Positions 1 to 7,553 of a stretch of DNA of 9,814 nucleotides are shown piece after piece; position 1 is the first letter of the stretch, and the number at the start of each line of letters is the position of its first letter. Source of the stretch: BS750m-G4 sp964472195. Its GTDB lineage: Bacteria; Bacteroidota; Ignavibacteria; Tepidaquicellales; Tepidaquicellaceae. The stretch is from assembly GCA_964472195.1 (NCBI GenBank), contig CAYYJH010000096.1, positions 1-9,814 of the forward strand. Reading direction: 5' to 3'. The position numbers were made by a program, and so were the translations under genes. A model generated the notes under the pieces. That model was not told the origin of the DNA, made no database searches, and saw only the letters and a list, made by a program, of their open reading frames with translations.

Positions 1-1046
1 AGGTCATACTTCTTTTCATTCGTAAGAAGGTCAATTGCATATTTTGCCATCCTGTCGGTATCTCCTATTTCTGCAATGAAGCCCGTCTCTCCGTGAATGT
101 TTAACTCAGGAAGACCGCCGACACTCGTAGAAATGACTGGAACAGAACAACTCATAGCTTCGAGAGCAGAAAGTCCGAAGCTCTCCGATTGTGACGGCAT
201 TATGAACAGATCAGCAATCGATAACAACTCAACAATCGCATCCTGCTTACCCATAAACTTTACTAAGTTAATGATATCCAACTCCCTGCAAAGACGCTCA
301 CAGTCACTTCTTTCAGGACCATCCCCTACAAGCATAAGTCTTGATGGAACTTTCTTGTTTACCTTTGCGAATACCTCGATTACGTCCTGAACCCGTTTTA
401 AAGGTCTGAAATTCGATGTGTGTATGAGTATCTTTTCATTTCCCGGGGCAAAATTCTTCCTGAAACAACTTGTTGTATCGTTATCCAGCCGCTTATATTT
501 TTCGATGTTGATGAAATTCGGAATTACTTCGATTTCTTTATTGACCTTATAGTTAGACAGGGTTTTATCTCTTAAGAAATTTGAAACTGTTGTAACTCCA
601 TCAGACTGTTCTATGCTAAACTTCATAGTATGTAAAAAATCAGGCTCAAGCCCTATGAGTGTAATATCGGTTCCATGCAAAGTTGTTATAATTTTGATAT
701 CTTTACTGACTTTGTTTTCTTTCTTAAGTATTTCTCTTGCAAGATAAGCACTTGTAGCATGAGGTATTGCGTAATGAGCATGAATAAGGTCGATGTCATT
801 GTATTGTACTATTTCTACCATTTTACTTGTAAGAGCAAGGCTGTAAAGAGGGAATTCAAACAAAGGATAGCTGTACATTTCGATCTCATGATAAAATACA
901 TTATCGGTGAATTTACTCAATCTTGTTGGAAGAGCGTAAGATATAAAATGAATCTCGTGTCCACGTGTTGCCAGCACTCTCCCAAGCTCTGTAGCAACGA
1001 CACCGCTTCCTCCGTATGTTGGATAACAGGTAATGCCTATTTTCAT
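1..1046 (-). CDS. bshA: BshA, N-acetyl-alpha-D-glucosaminyl L-malate synthase (bacillithiol step 1), 3' end cut off
   Basis: A GT4-family glycosyltransferase that joins GlcNAc from UDP-GlcNAc to L-malate, the first step of bacillithiol synthesis in the cytoplasm. The protein opens with MKIGITCYPTYGGSGVVATE, the hallmark BshA N-terminus with the glycine-rich loop at residues 11-15. Further family marks are HGTD (124-127), PNFIN (176-180), SNFRPLKR (211-218), the GDGPE segment (241-245) and the EX7E nucleotide-sugar motif with E288 and E296. 348 codons are visible; the family is usually about 375-385 residues, so roughly 30 C-terminal residues lie beyond base 1. The ATG at 1046 gives the canonical N-terminus; no Shine-Dalgarno is visible. 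It lies 209 bases downstream of the kinase gene, so it probably has its own promoter. No bshB or bshC is visible. Identification is strong from motifs; only the C-terminus is unseen. Confidence 0.93.
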   Translation of the reverse strand, partial: MKIGITCYPTYGGSGVVATELGRVLATRGHEIHFISYALPTRLSKFTDNVFYHEIEMYSYPLFEFPLYSLALTSKMVEIVQYNDIDLIHAHYAIPHATSAYLAREILKKENKVSKDIKIITTLHGTDITLIGLEPDFLHTMKFSIEQSDGVTTVSNFLRDKTLSNYKVNKEIEVIPNFINIEKYKRLDNDTTSCFRKNFAPGNEKILIHTSNFRPLKRVQDVIEVFAKVNKKVPSRLMLVGDGPERSDCERLCRELDIINLVKFMGKQDAIVELLSIADLFIMPSQSESFGLSALEAMSCSVPVISTSVGGLPELNIHGETGFIAEIGDTDRMAKYAIDLLTNEKKYD

Positions 1047-1076
1047 ATTTTCAAATTAGTTTTATTATTCACAAAA

Positions 1077-1094
1077 CGTTTTCAAGTTTAACTT
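1077..1094. repeat. Degenerate copy of the 18-base repeat upstream of bshA
   Basis: CGTTTTCAAGTTTAACTT matches CGTTCCCAGGTTGAACTT at 1106-1123 at 14 of 18 positions, in the same orientation, with starts 29 bases apart. It has its own perfect inverted core, AAGTT-T-AACTT (1084-1094). It lies 31-48 bases from the bshA start, close enough for an operator or 5' leader element. It may be a decayed repeat copy or chance in AT-rich sequence. Confidence 0.4.
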
Positions 1095-1105
1095 CTCACA
1101 CCACT

Positions 1106-1130
1106 CGTTCCCAGGTTGAACTTGGAAACG
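1106..1130. repeat. REP-like imperfect palindrome in the bshA leader
   Basis: A 25-base inverted repeat centred on base 1118. The left arm is CGTTCCCAGGTT and the right arm AACTTGGAAACG; 10 of 12 arm positions are complementary and one more can form G-U in RNA. It is more GC-rich than the surrounding gap. Its position 60-84 bases upstream of the bshA start suggests a dispersed palindromic element, a regulator site, or a leader hairpin. No T-tract follows on the minus strand, so a Rho-independent terminator for the kinase gene is unlikely. The symmetry is seen directly; the class is inference. Confidence 0.5.
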
Positions 1131-1255
1131 ATAAAGCGATGAAACAATTAAATATCAGTTGTGAAATATAATTACTAAAAAATTCAAGAAAAACTCATTT
1201 ACCTGAATAATATGTAAAGTGTGATTTGAAAGTTTTTTGATGTTAGAAAAATATT

Positions 1256-3217
1256 CTACTTTTCCTTACATCGTGGTAATGTGAATCTAAATGTACTTCC
1301 TTTGTCTTTTTCACTTTCCACCCAAATCTCCCCACCATTTTTTATAACAAATTCTTTACATAATATTAATCCTAATCCCGAACCCCTTTCATCAGCTGTG
1401 CCCTTTGCTTTGAAATTACGATCAATATTAAAAATGGTGTTCACGTGCTCTTTAGAAATACCCATGCCCTTATCATTTATTGATAATTCTATAAACTTAT
1501 CCTTACTTTTTGAACTAATGCTTACCACTCCTCCGCTGAATGAAAACTTCACTGCGTTGGAAATGAGATTTCGAACTACAGTATTAATCATATTATCATC
1601 TGCATACACAATATGTTCGGGATCAATATTGTTTTCCAACCTGATGTTTTTTTGAAAAGCTATATTATAAAATAATCCGATAATCTGATCAACAGAATTC
1701 TTTAGGTTGAACTCCTGAGGATTGAATTCTAATTGTCCTGTTTGTGTCTTTGCCCACTCAAGTAGATTCTCTAACAAACCTAAAGATGTATTAACAGTCT
1801 TTTCCATTCCTTGAAGTAATTCATCCATAATTTCTTTATCGTAACTTTCCATGTCTTGTAAATAATTCACAAAAGTCATCATAGATAAAAACGGACTTCG
1901 TAGATCATGTGCAATAATCGATAAGAATTTATCTTTCGTGGCATTCAGTTCTTTAAGATTTTGTTGTTTCTCAATCTCCAATCGTTGTATCTCGTTTTTC
2001 TGTTTTAATAATTCGTTTTCTTTTCCTTTCTTTTCTGTTTCATAACTCACCTGCATCTCAGCAATTTTATTTCTGTTTTCCTTATTAAACAAAATGTCTT
2101 TAAGCTCTGAATATAATTTATAATATTCGAGAGATTTTTTAAAATCCCCTTTATCAAAAAATATTTCAGATTTAGTAAAATAATTATTCTTTACAATGTC
2201 ATCCATATTACCCGTTTTTGCCAGCTTAAAGCTTTCATCCGTAAAACTAAGTGCTTTAACAAGGTTTCCTAATTTCCTGTATATTCCTCCGATAATGTTC
2301 TTCGAGAAAGCAATATCATATTTATTCCCAACTTCTTCATTATACTGCAAAGACTTACTGCAATATTCTAAAGCCTTATTATATTTTCCTAAAATATCAT
2401 AAATCACTCCTATGTTAAAAAAATTTGCAGCGATAACATTATGAATACCTAACTTTTGCGATATTTGTAAAGACCTATCATAATACCCAATCGCTTTGCT
2501 GTAGTCTTCCATTTTTTCACAAACGAGCCCGATGTTGTTTAATGACACAGCAATCTGGTATTCATCTCCAATTTGTTCAGCTTCCTCAAGGGATGCAAGA
2601 TGAAACTCTTTTGCTTTTTCAAAATTTCCTAAATTCAAATATACATTACCAATATTATTTTTAGTTGTTGACATCCCATCAATGTCGCCGAGTTCTTCAT
2701 TAATTCTCAATGCTTTAAAATAACTCTCTAAAGCGTTATGACTCTCGCCCCTGTTTTCAAAAACTATTCCGATATTTGACAGGCAGGCAGCTATTCCATT
2801 TTTATCCCCGAGCTCTTCACGAATCTTTAAAGAGCGATTATGGTAATCGAAAGACTCTTCATAGTCACTCATTTTCTCATAAACAAGCCCGATATAATTT
2901 AAAGTTACCGCAATGTCTTTTTTATCTTGCAGCTTTTTAGAAATCTTCAATGCCTTAAGATGATGCTCCAATGCTTTTTCATATTGACTAAAATATCTAT
3001 AACCCAAACCCATATTATTCAAAGCCGTGAATTCTTTTCCGGACAGGTTAAATTTTTGGGATAGATGAAGAGCTTCGTCAGCATAATTAATGCATTCTTT
3101 TGGCGACTCTTTCCTGATTGCATAGGCTAAATCATTCAATATATCTATCTTCTGATTTCCTTTGGCAATACTCAATCTTGCTTTTAGCTCTTTAATATTA
3201 TTCTTGTTGTAATTCAA
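1256..3217 (-). CDS. Cytoplasmic TPR-repeat sensor histidine kinase
   Basis: A predicted two-component sensor kinase of 653 residues. Residues about 30-370 are TPR repeats with strict 40-residue spacing: the consensus MG/IG pair falls at 70, 110, 150, 190, 230, 270 and 310. A charged coiled coil (about 375-430) links to a HisKA domain with H-box IIAHDLRSP, phospho-acceptor H437. The HATPase domain has an N-box (N550, N554), G1 DKGMG (582-586) and G2 GSGLG (612-616). All catalytic motifs are intact. There is no signal peptide, no membrane helix and no receiver domain, so it should be soluble. The start is a TTG: a TAA lies four codons upstream and the first in-frame ATG would be residue 69, inside the repeats. 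TTG at codon 15 is an alternative. No response regulator lies in the window. It has a 253-base gap upstream and 209 bases downstream, so it is probably a single-gene unit. What it senses is unknown. Confidence 0.92.
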   Translation of the reverse strand: MNYNKNNIKELKARLSIAKGNQKIDILNDLAYAIRKESPKECINYADEALHLSQKFNLSGKEFTALNNMGLGYRYFSQYEKALEHHLKALKISKKLQDKKDIAVTLNYIGLVYEKMSDYEESFDYHNRSLKIREELGDKNGIAACLSNIGIVFENRGESHNALESYFKALRINEELGDIDGMSTTKNNIGNVYLNLGNFEKAKEFHLASLEEAEQIGDEYQIAVSLNNIGLVCEKMEDYSKAIGYYDRSLQISQKLGIHNVIAANFFNIGVIYDILGKYNKALEYCSKSLQYNEEVGNKYDIAFSKNIIGGIYRKLGNLVKALSFTDESFKLAKTGNMDDIVKNNYFTKSEIFFDKGDFKKSLEYYKLYSELKDILFNKENRNKIAEMQVSYETEKKGKENELLKQKNEIQRLEIEKQQNLKELNATKDKFLSIIAHDLRSPFLSMMTFVNYLQDMESYDKEIMDELLQGMEKTVNTSLGLLENLLEWAKTQTGQLEFNPQEFNLKNSVDQIIGLFYNIAFQKNIRLENNIDPEHIVYADDNMINTVVRNLISNAVKFSFSGGVVSISSKSKDKFIELSINDKGMGISKEHVNTIFNIDRNFKAKGTADERGSGLGLILCKEFVIKNGGEIWVESEKDKGSTFRFTLPRCKEK

Positions 3218-3470
3218 TTTTAAAAAATATTATAAGCAGACATTCATATTCATAAATTCCTGTCCTAATAAATAAAATAACTTTAATTAAAGTTCAAGAT
3301 AAAATATACAAAACATTCATTTTTTTTTAACAACCTTCGCACTATCCTTTCAAGAGTAACTCAACTATGCATCGTTTTACACGGATAATATAATTTCCAT
3401 CTCTAGATATATAAAAAACAATAAAACAATAAGTGTTAAAAGTTATAAAAGCACAGTAACTGGAAATAAT
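3218..3470. other. Gap between ppx and the TPR kinase gene
   Basis: A 253-base AT-rich gap, the longest in the window. It holds the palindrome at 3279-3294 and a T9 run (3320-3328). I see only ATG-initiated frames of fewer than ten codons on the minus strand, and no GC-rich hairpin plus T-tract that would mark a terminator for ppx. It probably contains the promoter of the kinase gene, but I cannot place the elements with confidence. Confidence 0.6.
3279..3294. promoter_or_regulatory. Perfect 16-bp palindrome upstream of the kinase gene
   Basis: AACTTTAATTAAAGTT is a perfect inverted repeat, 8 bp per arm with no spacer, 62-77 bases upstream of the proposed kinase start. On the minus strand a TTGAAC hexamer (3297-3292), which resembles a -35 box, overlaps its edge, but the hexamer 17 bases on (TATTTA) is a poor -10. 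The symmetry suits a dimeric regulator. Operator function is inference; AT-only palindromes also occur by chance. Confidence 0.4.
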
Positions 3471-5039
3471 CTAATTTGCTTTTACATGAACATGGAGTAT
3501 TTTCAATTCTATTCCGAAAGATTCTTCAAACAATTCTTTTCTCATGTTAGCACCCCACACTTCCAACGTTGAATCTTTATCATCAAAAGTTGAGATATAA
3601 ATGCTCAGTACTTTCCCGCTGAATTCAAGCTCTATATCTTTTACAACAGAATTATGTCCTCTGTCAAAACCATCCGCAATCCTCAGTATTCCAGTAAGTT
3701 TCCTTACTTTATCTCTATTCTTCGAACTTAATCTGTTAAAACCTTCGTGCTTTTGTTTTGGGGATGACTTCCTGTGGTACCTTGCAATGTTAGCAATTAT
3801 CTCAATTTCAGTATCGTTAAAGCCAAGCATCTCGGAGTTACGTATTAAGTAATAAGAATGTTTATGATGCTGCGAATGTGAAATGCAGTGACCGATGTCA
3901 TGTAAAATTGAAGCTGCTTCAAGATACTCTTTATCTTTTTTGTTCAGGTCGTATTTGTTTTTAAGAAAATCAAAAATTTTACAACCAAGTTTTAAAACTT
4001 GTTCACAGTGCCTGCGGTCATAACCCGAGTTCTCAGCAAGATTAATGACACTATTGTATCGTACATCACTTAAAAAATTTAATCGTTCACTTCCTCTTTC
4101 TTTGTTAATAGTGTCGAGTATTATTCCTTCTCTTAAAGCAAAATTGGATAATGTTATTTTCTTAAGATTTAGTTCGGTGAAAACTTGTTCTAAAATAATT
4201 GCACCCGCTGTAATTATATCAACCCTGGCAGAATCAAGCCCGGTGATTTTATTCCTTTCGGAATTTGTTTCGGCTTTTAATATTTTCTTAACTGCATTTA
4301 ATAAGGAATCCCGTTTATAAGAGTAATCATTAATATTTAACAATTCACTATTATGTTGATTTTCTTCCGCATGAATTATAGAGCCAATGTTTGTAATTGT
4401 ACCCGACGTTCCCACTACGATATCGAATTCCTTATCTTTTAGGCTTCTTGTGATAGGATTTATCGCACTTCTAACGTATAACCTTGCGTTGTTTATTTCA
4501 TTTTTCTTTATCCTCCTACCTTTAAAAAATCTATGCGTCATCCGAACAGCTCCTATTTTAATGCTATTTCCATAATCGATATTTCCTTTTTCACCAATTA
4601 AGAATTCTGTGCTACCACCACCTATGTCAATTAGCAAAATACGTTTATTATATACTGATAAAGCCTGTAAAACACCTAAATAAATCAATCGTGCTTCTTC
4701 ATACCCGGAAATGACCTCTATTTCAATTCCCGTTTCTTTATATACCTTGTTAATGAAATCCTTCTTGTTCAAAGCTTCTCTCACTGCACTCGTCGCGACA
4801 GCTCTAATCTTTTGCGATTTGTAAGAATCACAAATCAGTTTAAATCTGTTCAGTGTAGATAAAGCTCTTGACAGAGCATCTTTCGAAATGTATTTCATAT
4901 CCTTGGAGCTCTTTCCAAGGCGGACTACTTCCTTCTCGCTGGTTAATACTTTGAATAAACCCTTCTCATCCACTCTTGTAACAACAAGATGAAAGGAATT
5001 TGTACCTGCATCGATTGCACCTAAAATTTTATCAGGCAT
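3471..5039 (-). CDS. Ppx/GppA-family exopolyphosphatase / guanosine pentaphosphate phosphohydrolase with HD domain
   Basis: Hydrolyses terminal phosphate from polyphosphate and/or converts pppGpp to ppGpp; sequence alone does not decide which. At 522 residues it matches the long two-part form (E. coli Ppx 513, GppA 494). The N-terminal ASKHA fold shows IDAGTNSFHL (9-18), SGYEEARLIYLG with the catalytic-glutamate region (111-122) and IDIGGGSTEF (137-146). The C-terminal part is an HD-type helical domain with ILHDIGHCISHSQHHKHSYY (378-397; H380 and D381), YHRKSSP (421-427) and RIADGFDRGHN (453-463). The ATG start shares 8 bases (ATGCCTGA) with the end of the upstream glycosyltransferase gene, so the two are probably translationally coupled. 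It seems to be the last gene of the folB-to-ppx run. The family is certain, the substrate is not. Confidence 0.93.
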   Translation of the reverse strand: MPDKILGAIDAGTNSFHLVVTRVDEKGLFKVLTSEKEVVRLGKSSKDMKYISKDALSRALSTLNRFKLICDSYKSQKIRAVATSAVREALNKKDFINKVYKETGIEIEVISGYEEARLIYLGVLQALSVYNKRILLIDIGGGSTEFLIGEKGNIDYGNSIKIGAVRMTHRFFKGRRIKKNEINNARLYVRSAINPITRSLKDKEFDIVVGTSGTITNIGSIIHAEENQHNSELLNINDYSYKRDSLLNAVKKILKAETNSERNKITGLDSARVDIITAGAIILEQVFTELNLKKITLSNFALREGIILDTINKERGSERLNFLSDVRYNSVINLAENSGYDRRHCEQVLKLGCKIFDFLKNKYDLNKKDKEYLEAASILHDIGHCISHSQHHKHSYYLIRNSEMLGFNDTEIEIIANIARYHRKSSPKQKHEGFNRLSSKNRDKVRKLTGILRIADGFDRGHNSVVKDIELEFSGKVLSIYISTFDDKDSTLEVWGANMRKELFEESFGIELKILHVHVKAN

Positions 5040-6144
5040 TATATTTAGAAGATTTTTGCAGAATCATTTCTAAAAATTTACAAGCTTCATTAAAAACCAT
5101 CTCTACAGAAATATCATTAATATTATCAGTCGGTGATTGAATATACCTGACGTTTTCTCTTTCGGGTACCCACTCGTAGCCATATGTCGAGCCAAACAAT
5201 GCCAAGACATTTGCATTAACATAACCGCCAACATGCATTGTACCGGTATCGTTCGTTATGTAGAGATTTGTTTTTGTAATAACAGCTGCAACTTTTCTAA
5301 TTGTAGTATTATCGAGAATAAAACACTGTATTCCTTTTGCTTTTAAATTGTTTTTCAGCTTATCCGTAATCTTTTTGTCTATGCTGCCGGATGTTATCAA
5401 AATATGGTTATTATATTTTTCATGCAGCAGTGTAATTAGTTTTAAGAACTTTTCAACGTTCCACCTGTTCTGTATCTTACCAGCACCCGGATGGAATGCA
5501 ATGATTGATTTATTTCTATCATTAAAATTATCCTCAATATATCTTTCTCCAAATCTTTTTTCTTCATCACTCAGTTTTATTTCAGTTCTTATCTTATCTT
5601 TTTCCATAAGCTCAATCCCAAGTTGTCTGCCAACGTCAAGATTCCGTTCGGTTTGATGCATTCTTTTCTTATCCCACTCAAAATCGGATTTAACGTTCAG
5701 AAGAAACTCAGTTTTGTTTTGCTTTCCGTCAATGCTTTTAACTCCTACACGTATAGGTGCCTTCGATAGATAATTAATGAAATGAGAAGTTCGCGATAAA
5801 GAAACTGTTGATGGGACTATTCCTAAGTCATATTTTTTGCTCCTGAGCTCTTTGTAGAAATTTTTTAACTCTTTAAAAGTTGATTTCCGATAAACAATTA
5901 CGTCATCGATATAAGGATTGATATCGCTGTAGAGAATTTCATAATTTATTGGTGATGCTACAAGAGTTATTACTGCATCCGGGAATTTTTTTCGAAGTGC
6001 GGCGAACAGCGGGACTGAACAAAGCATATCACCAAGCTGGTTATGCTGTCTAACAATTAAAATGTTTTTTATATTCTCAAACCTGATATCCTTTTTCTCA
6101 ATTTCTCTCGACCGAAGAAAAAGTTTTAAAATCCAGAGTATCAA
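5032..6144 (-). CDS. Glycosyltransferase family 9 (ADP-heptose:LPS heptosyltransferase-like)
   Basis: A GT-B fold enzyme of 370 residues, probably transferring heptose or a related sugar during LPS core or surface glycan assembly at the inner face of the membrane. Family marks are ILIVRQHNQLGDMLCSVPLF (28-47, the acceptor-side loop), FHPGAGKIQNRW (217-228), ITNDTGTMHVGG (296-307, nucleotide-sugar site) and ALFGST (315-320). The first ten residues are hydrophobic and may help membrane association. The start is a TTG with a TAA two codons upstream, and no in-frame ATG occurs before the first beta strand (first Met inside the protein is residue 40). It lies 17 bases after the small membrane protein gene and overlaps ppx by 8 bases. 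Sugar donor and acceptor cannot be told from the sequence; WaaF, WaaC and WaaQ types share these motifs. Confidence 0.88.
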   Translation of the reverse strand: MILWILKLFLRSREIEKKDIRFENIKNILIVRQHNQLGDMLCSVPLFAALRKKFPDAVITLVASPINYEILYSDINPYIDDVIVYRKSTFKELKNFYKELRSKKYDLGIVPSTVSLSRTSHFINYLSKAPIRVGVKSIDGKQNKTEFLLNVKSDFEWDKKRMHQTERNLDVGRQLGIELMEKDKIRTEIKLSDEEKRFGERYIEDNFNDRNKSIIAFHPGAGKIQNRWNVEKFLKLITLLHEKYNNHILITSGSIDKKITDKLKNNLKAKGIQCFILDNTTIRKVAAVITKTNLYITNDTGTMHVGGYVNANVLALFGSTYGYEWVPERENVRYIQSPTDNINDISVEMVFNEACKFLEMILQKSSKYNA

Positions 6145-6161
6145 TTTTTAAAAACAGATAA

Positions 6162-6356
6162 TTATTTTATTTCCTCGAAATCAGCATCAACAGCTTTACT
6201 TTTATCATATATGCTGTTTGTCTGCTTCTTATTAATATTGTGCTTGATAAAACCCCCGGATCCCAAACCGGATTTTCTCCTCCATAGGTTTATGATAAAC
6301 TTTAGAAGAAAAAAGATTATATATATAACAAATAAATATAAAAGGAATCTACCCAT
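6162..6356 (-). CDS. Small one-helix membrane protein, DUF4834-like
   Basis: A 64-residue protein. Residues about 4-24 form one hydrophobic helix, followed by a basic patch WRRK (25-28) that suggests the C-terminal side faces the cytoplasm. The middle is polar and probably disordered, and the end is acidic: VDADFEEIK. The layout of a short N-terminal helix, flexible linker and terminal acidic 'D-x-x-x-E-E' motif recalls the DUF4834 family of Bacteroidota, whose function is not known to me. The ATG at 6356 is the natural start. It sits 27 bases after the deoxynucleoside kinase and 17 bases before the GT9 gene, so it is probably co-transcribed. Family assignment is from recollection of pattern and is tentative; that it is a real gene is supported by its place in the operon and its helix. 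Confidence 0.7.
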   Translation of the reverse strand: MGRFLLYLFVIYIIFFLLKFIINLWRRKSGLGSGGFIKHNINKKQTNSIYDKSKAVDADFEEIK

Positions 6357-6383
6357 ATTCTTAGTAAAAAATTATAAAAATGC

Positions 6384-7043
6384 TTACTTGGCAATAGTTT
6401 TCAATGAGGGATTAAAATATTCGATTGCAGAGTGCTCAGGTTTTAATATTTCGGATATTAAATACTCAAAATCCTGTACGTTATTTACAAAGTCAATTTC
6501 CGAAGCATTTACTATCATAACCTTCGTTCCTTTATAACGGAAGAAAAAATAATTATATCCTTCATTAAGTTTTTCAATATACTCTTTCTTAATAACCTTC
6601 TCTATCTGCCTGTCACGATGAGCTATGTTAAACATTAGTCGATCTACAGTTGATTGAAGATATATAATCAAATCAGGTACGCGGATAGTCCGTTCAATAA
6701 AGGTTACTATCTTTTCATACAATTTAAGTTCATCATCCTGCAGATTCAGGTATGCAAATATTTTATCTTTTTCAAAAATATAATCGGAAATAATATACTC
6801 GTGGAAAAGATCCTCCTGGTTTAACTCCTGTAACTGTTTATACCTGCTGAGGAGAAAATATATTTGTGTGTGGAATGCATAAACTTTTGGATTCTCATAA
6901 AATTTCTCAAGGAATGGATTTTCCTCGAAGTCTTCCAGTACAAGTTTAGCATTTAACTTTGAAGCAATTTTGGTAGCAAGGGTTGTCTTGCCAACACCAA
7001 TTACTCCTTCGATTGCTATATATTTTATCTTTTTATCTTCCAC
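6384..7043 (-). CDS. Deoxynucleoside kinase (deoxyadenosine/deoxyguanosine kinase-like)
   Basis: Phosphorylates deoxynucleosides to 5'-monophosphates with NTP, in the cytoplasmic salvage route for dNTPs. The 219-residue length is typical. Visible motifs are the P-loop GVIGVGKTT (13-21), the catalytic-acid region LEDFEENPFL (36-45), HTQIYFLLSRYKQL (58-71) with the substrate-binding Q60, SDYIFEKD (86-93) in place of the DRS motif, and the arginine-rich lid RDRQ (143-146). The start is a GTG: a TAG lies two codons upstream, and the P-loop begins only a dozen residues in, so no later start is possible. It follows folK by 12 bases. From memory, folK and such kinases are often neighbours in Bacteroidota. 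The SDYIF form fits the dAdo/dGuo group better than thymidine kinases, but the substrate is inferred. Confidence 0.9.
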   Translation of the reverse strand: MEDKKIKYIAIEGVIGVGKTTLATKIASKLNAKLVLEDFEENPFLEKFYENPKVYAFHTQIYFLLSRYKQLQELNQEDLFHEYIISDYIFEKDKIFAYLNLQDDELKLYEKIVTFIERTIRVPDLIIYLQSTVDRLMFNIAHRDRQIEKVIKKEYIEKLNEGYNYFFFRYKGTKVMIVNASEIDFVNNVQDFEYLISEILKPEHSAIEYFNPSLKTIAK

Positions 7044-7055
7044 TAACTAATTTAT

Positions 7056-7553
7056 TTATGCAAATGTATAATCATAAATGTTTACTTCGGAAATGTCATC
7101 CGTAGTTTCAAGAAGTTCCGATACAGTTTTCTTAAAAACAGGGTGAATCAAGTTTGACGCAATTTCATCTAAAGGAACTAAAACAAATCTTCTGTTCTCT
7201 ATTTCGTGGTGAGGGATTTCAAGCGTATTATTTCTAATTATATCATCGTCATAGAAAAGTATATCGATATCAATTTCTCTTTCAGCCCATTTTATATTTT
7301 CCGCTCTTCCCAATTTTTTCTCGACCAGCTTTAACTCCCTGAAAAGACTTAGAGATTTCAAATCAGTTTCAACCTCAACTACAGAATTTAGAAATCTATT
7401 CTGTTCTTTATTTCCCCATGGTTCAGTTTCATATACAGAAGAGCTGCAGACTAATTTAACACCTTGAATTATTTTTATCTCTTTAATTGCGTTGATAATA
7501 AATTTATACCTGTCACCAACATTCGAACCAAGCCCTAAAAAAACTTTTGCCAT
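7056..7553 (-). CDS. folK: FolK, 6-hydroxymethyl-7,8-dihydropterin pyrophosphokinase (HPPK)
   Basis: Transfers pyrophosphate from ATP to 6-hydroxymethyl-dihydropterin, giving the substrate of dihydropteroate synthase in folate synthesis. At 165 residues it is close to E. coli FolK (159). Motifs are FLGLGSNVGDR (5-15), SSVYETEPWG (38-47), the metal-binding acidic pair D95 and D97 in REIDIDILFY (92-101), and IPHHEIENRRFVLVPL (113-128). I chose the ATG at 7553 because it gives the usual MAKVFLGLGSN start; a TTG one codon upstream also exists. The ATG shares its A with the folB stop (TGATG), the classic coupling arrangement. The gene before it, folB, makes its substrate. See the A8 run at 7559-7566 for possible fusion with FolB. 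Confidence 0.95.
   Translation of the reverse strand: MAKVFLGLGSNVGDRYKFIINAIKEIKIIQGVKLVCSSSVYETEPWGNKEQNRFLNSVVEVETDLKSLSLFRELKLVEKKLGRAENIKWAEREIDIDILFYDDDIIRNNTLEIPHHEIENRRFVLVPLDEIASNLIHPVFKKTVSELLETTDDISEVNIYDYTFA

Noticed and set aside
97..1091. Plus-strand open frames of 97 and 138 codons opposite bshA
   Set aside because: The minus strand encodes clear BshA motifs across the whole stretch; the plus-strand frames show no domain and are shadows.
1244..1258. Inverted repeat TAGAA-(5)-TTCTA overlapping the kinase stop codon as a terminator
   Set aside because: Only a 5-bp, mostly AT stem, and no T-tract follows on the transcribed strand.
2000..3200. Regular 120-bp periodicity as a possible CRISPR or DNA-level tandem array
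   Set aside because: The period is explained by 40-residue TPR units in the kinase; the DNA copies are diverged and there are no conserved short repeats with unique spacers.
3320..3328. T9 run in the ppx-kinase gap as part of a terminator
   Set aside because: On the minus strand it reads as A9, there is no adjacent stem, and no opposing gene on the plus strand would need it.
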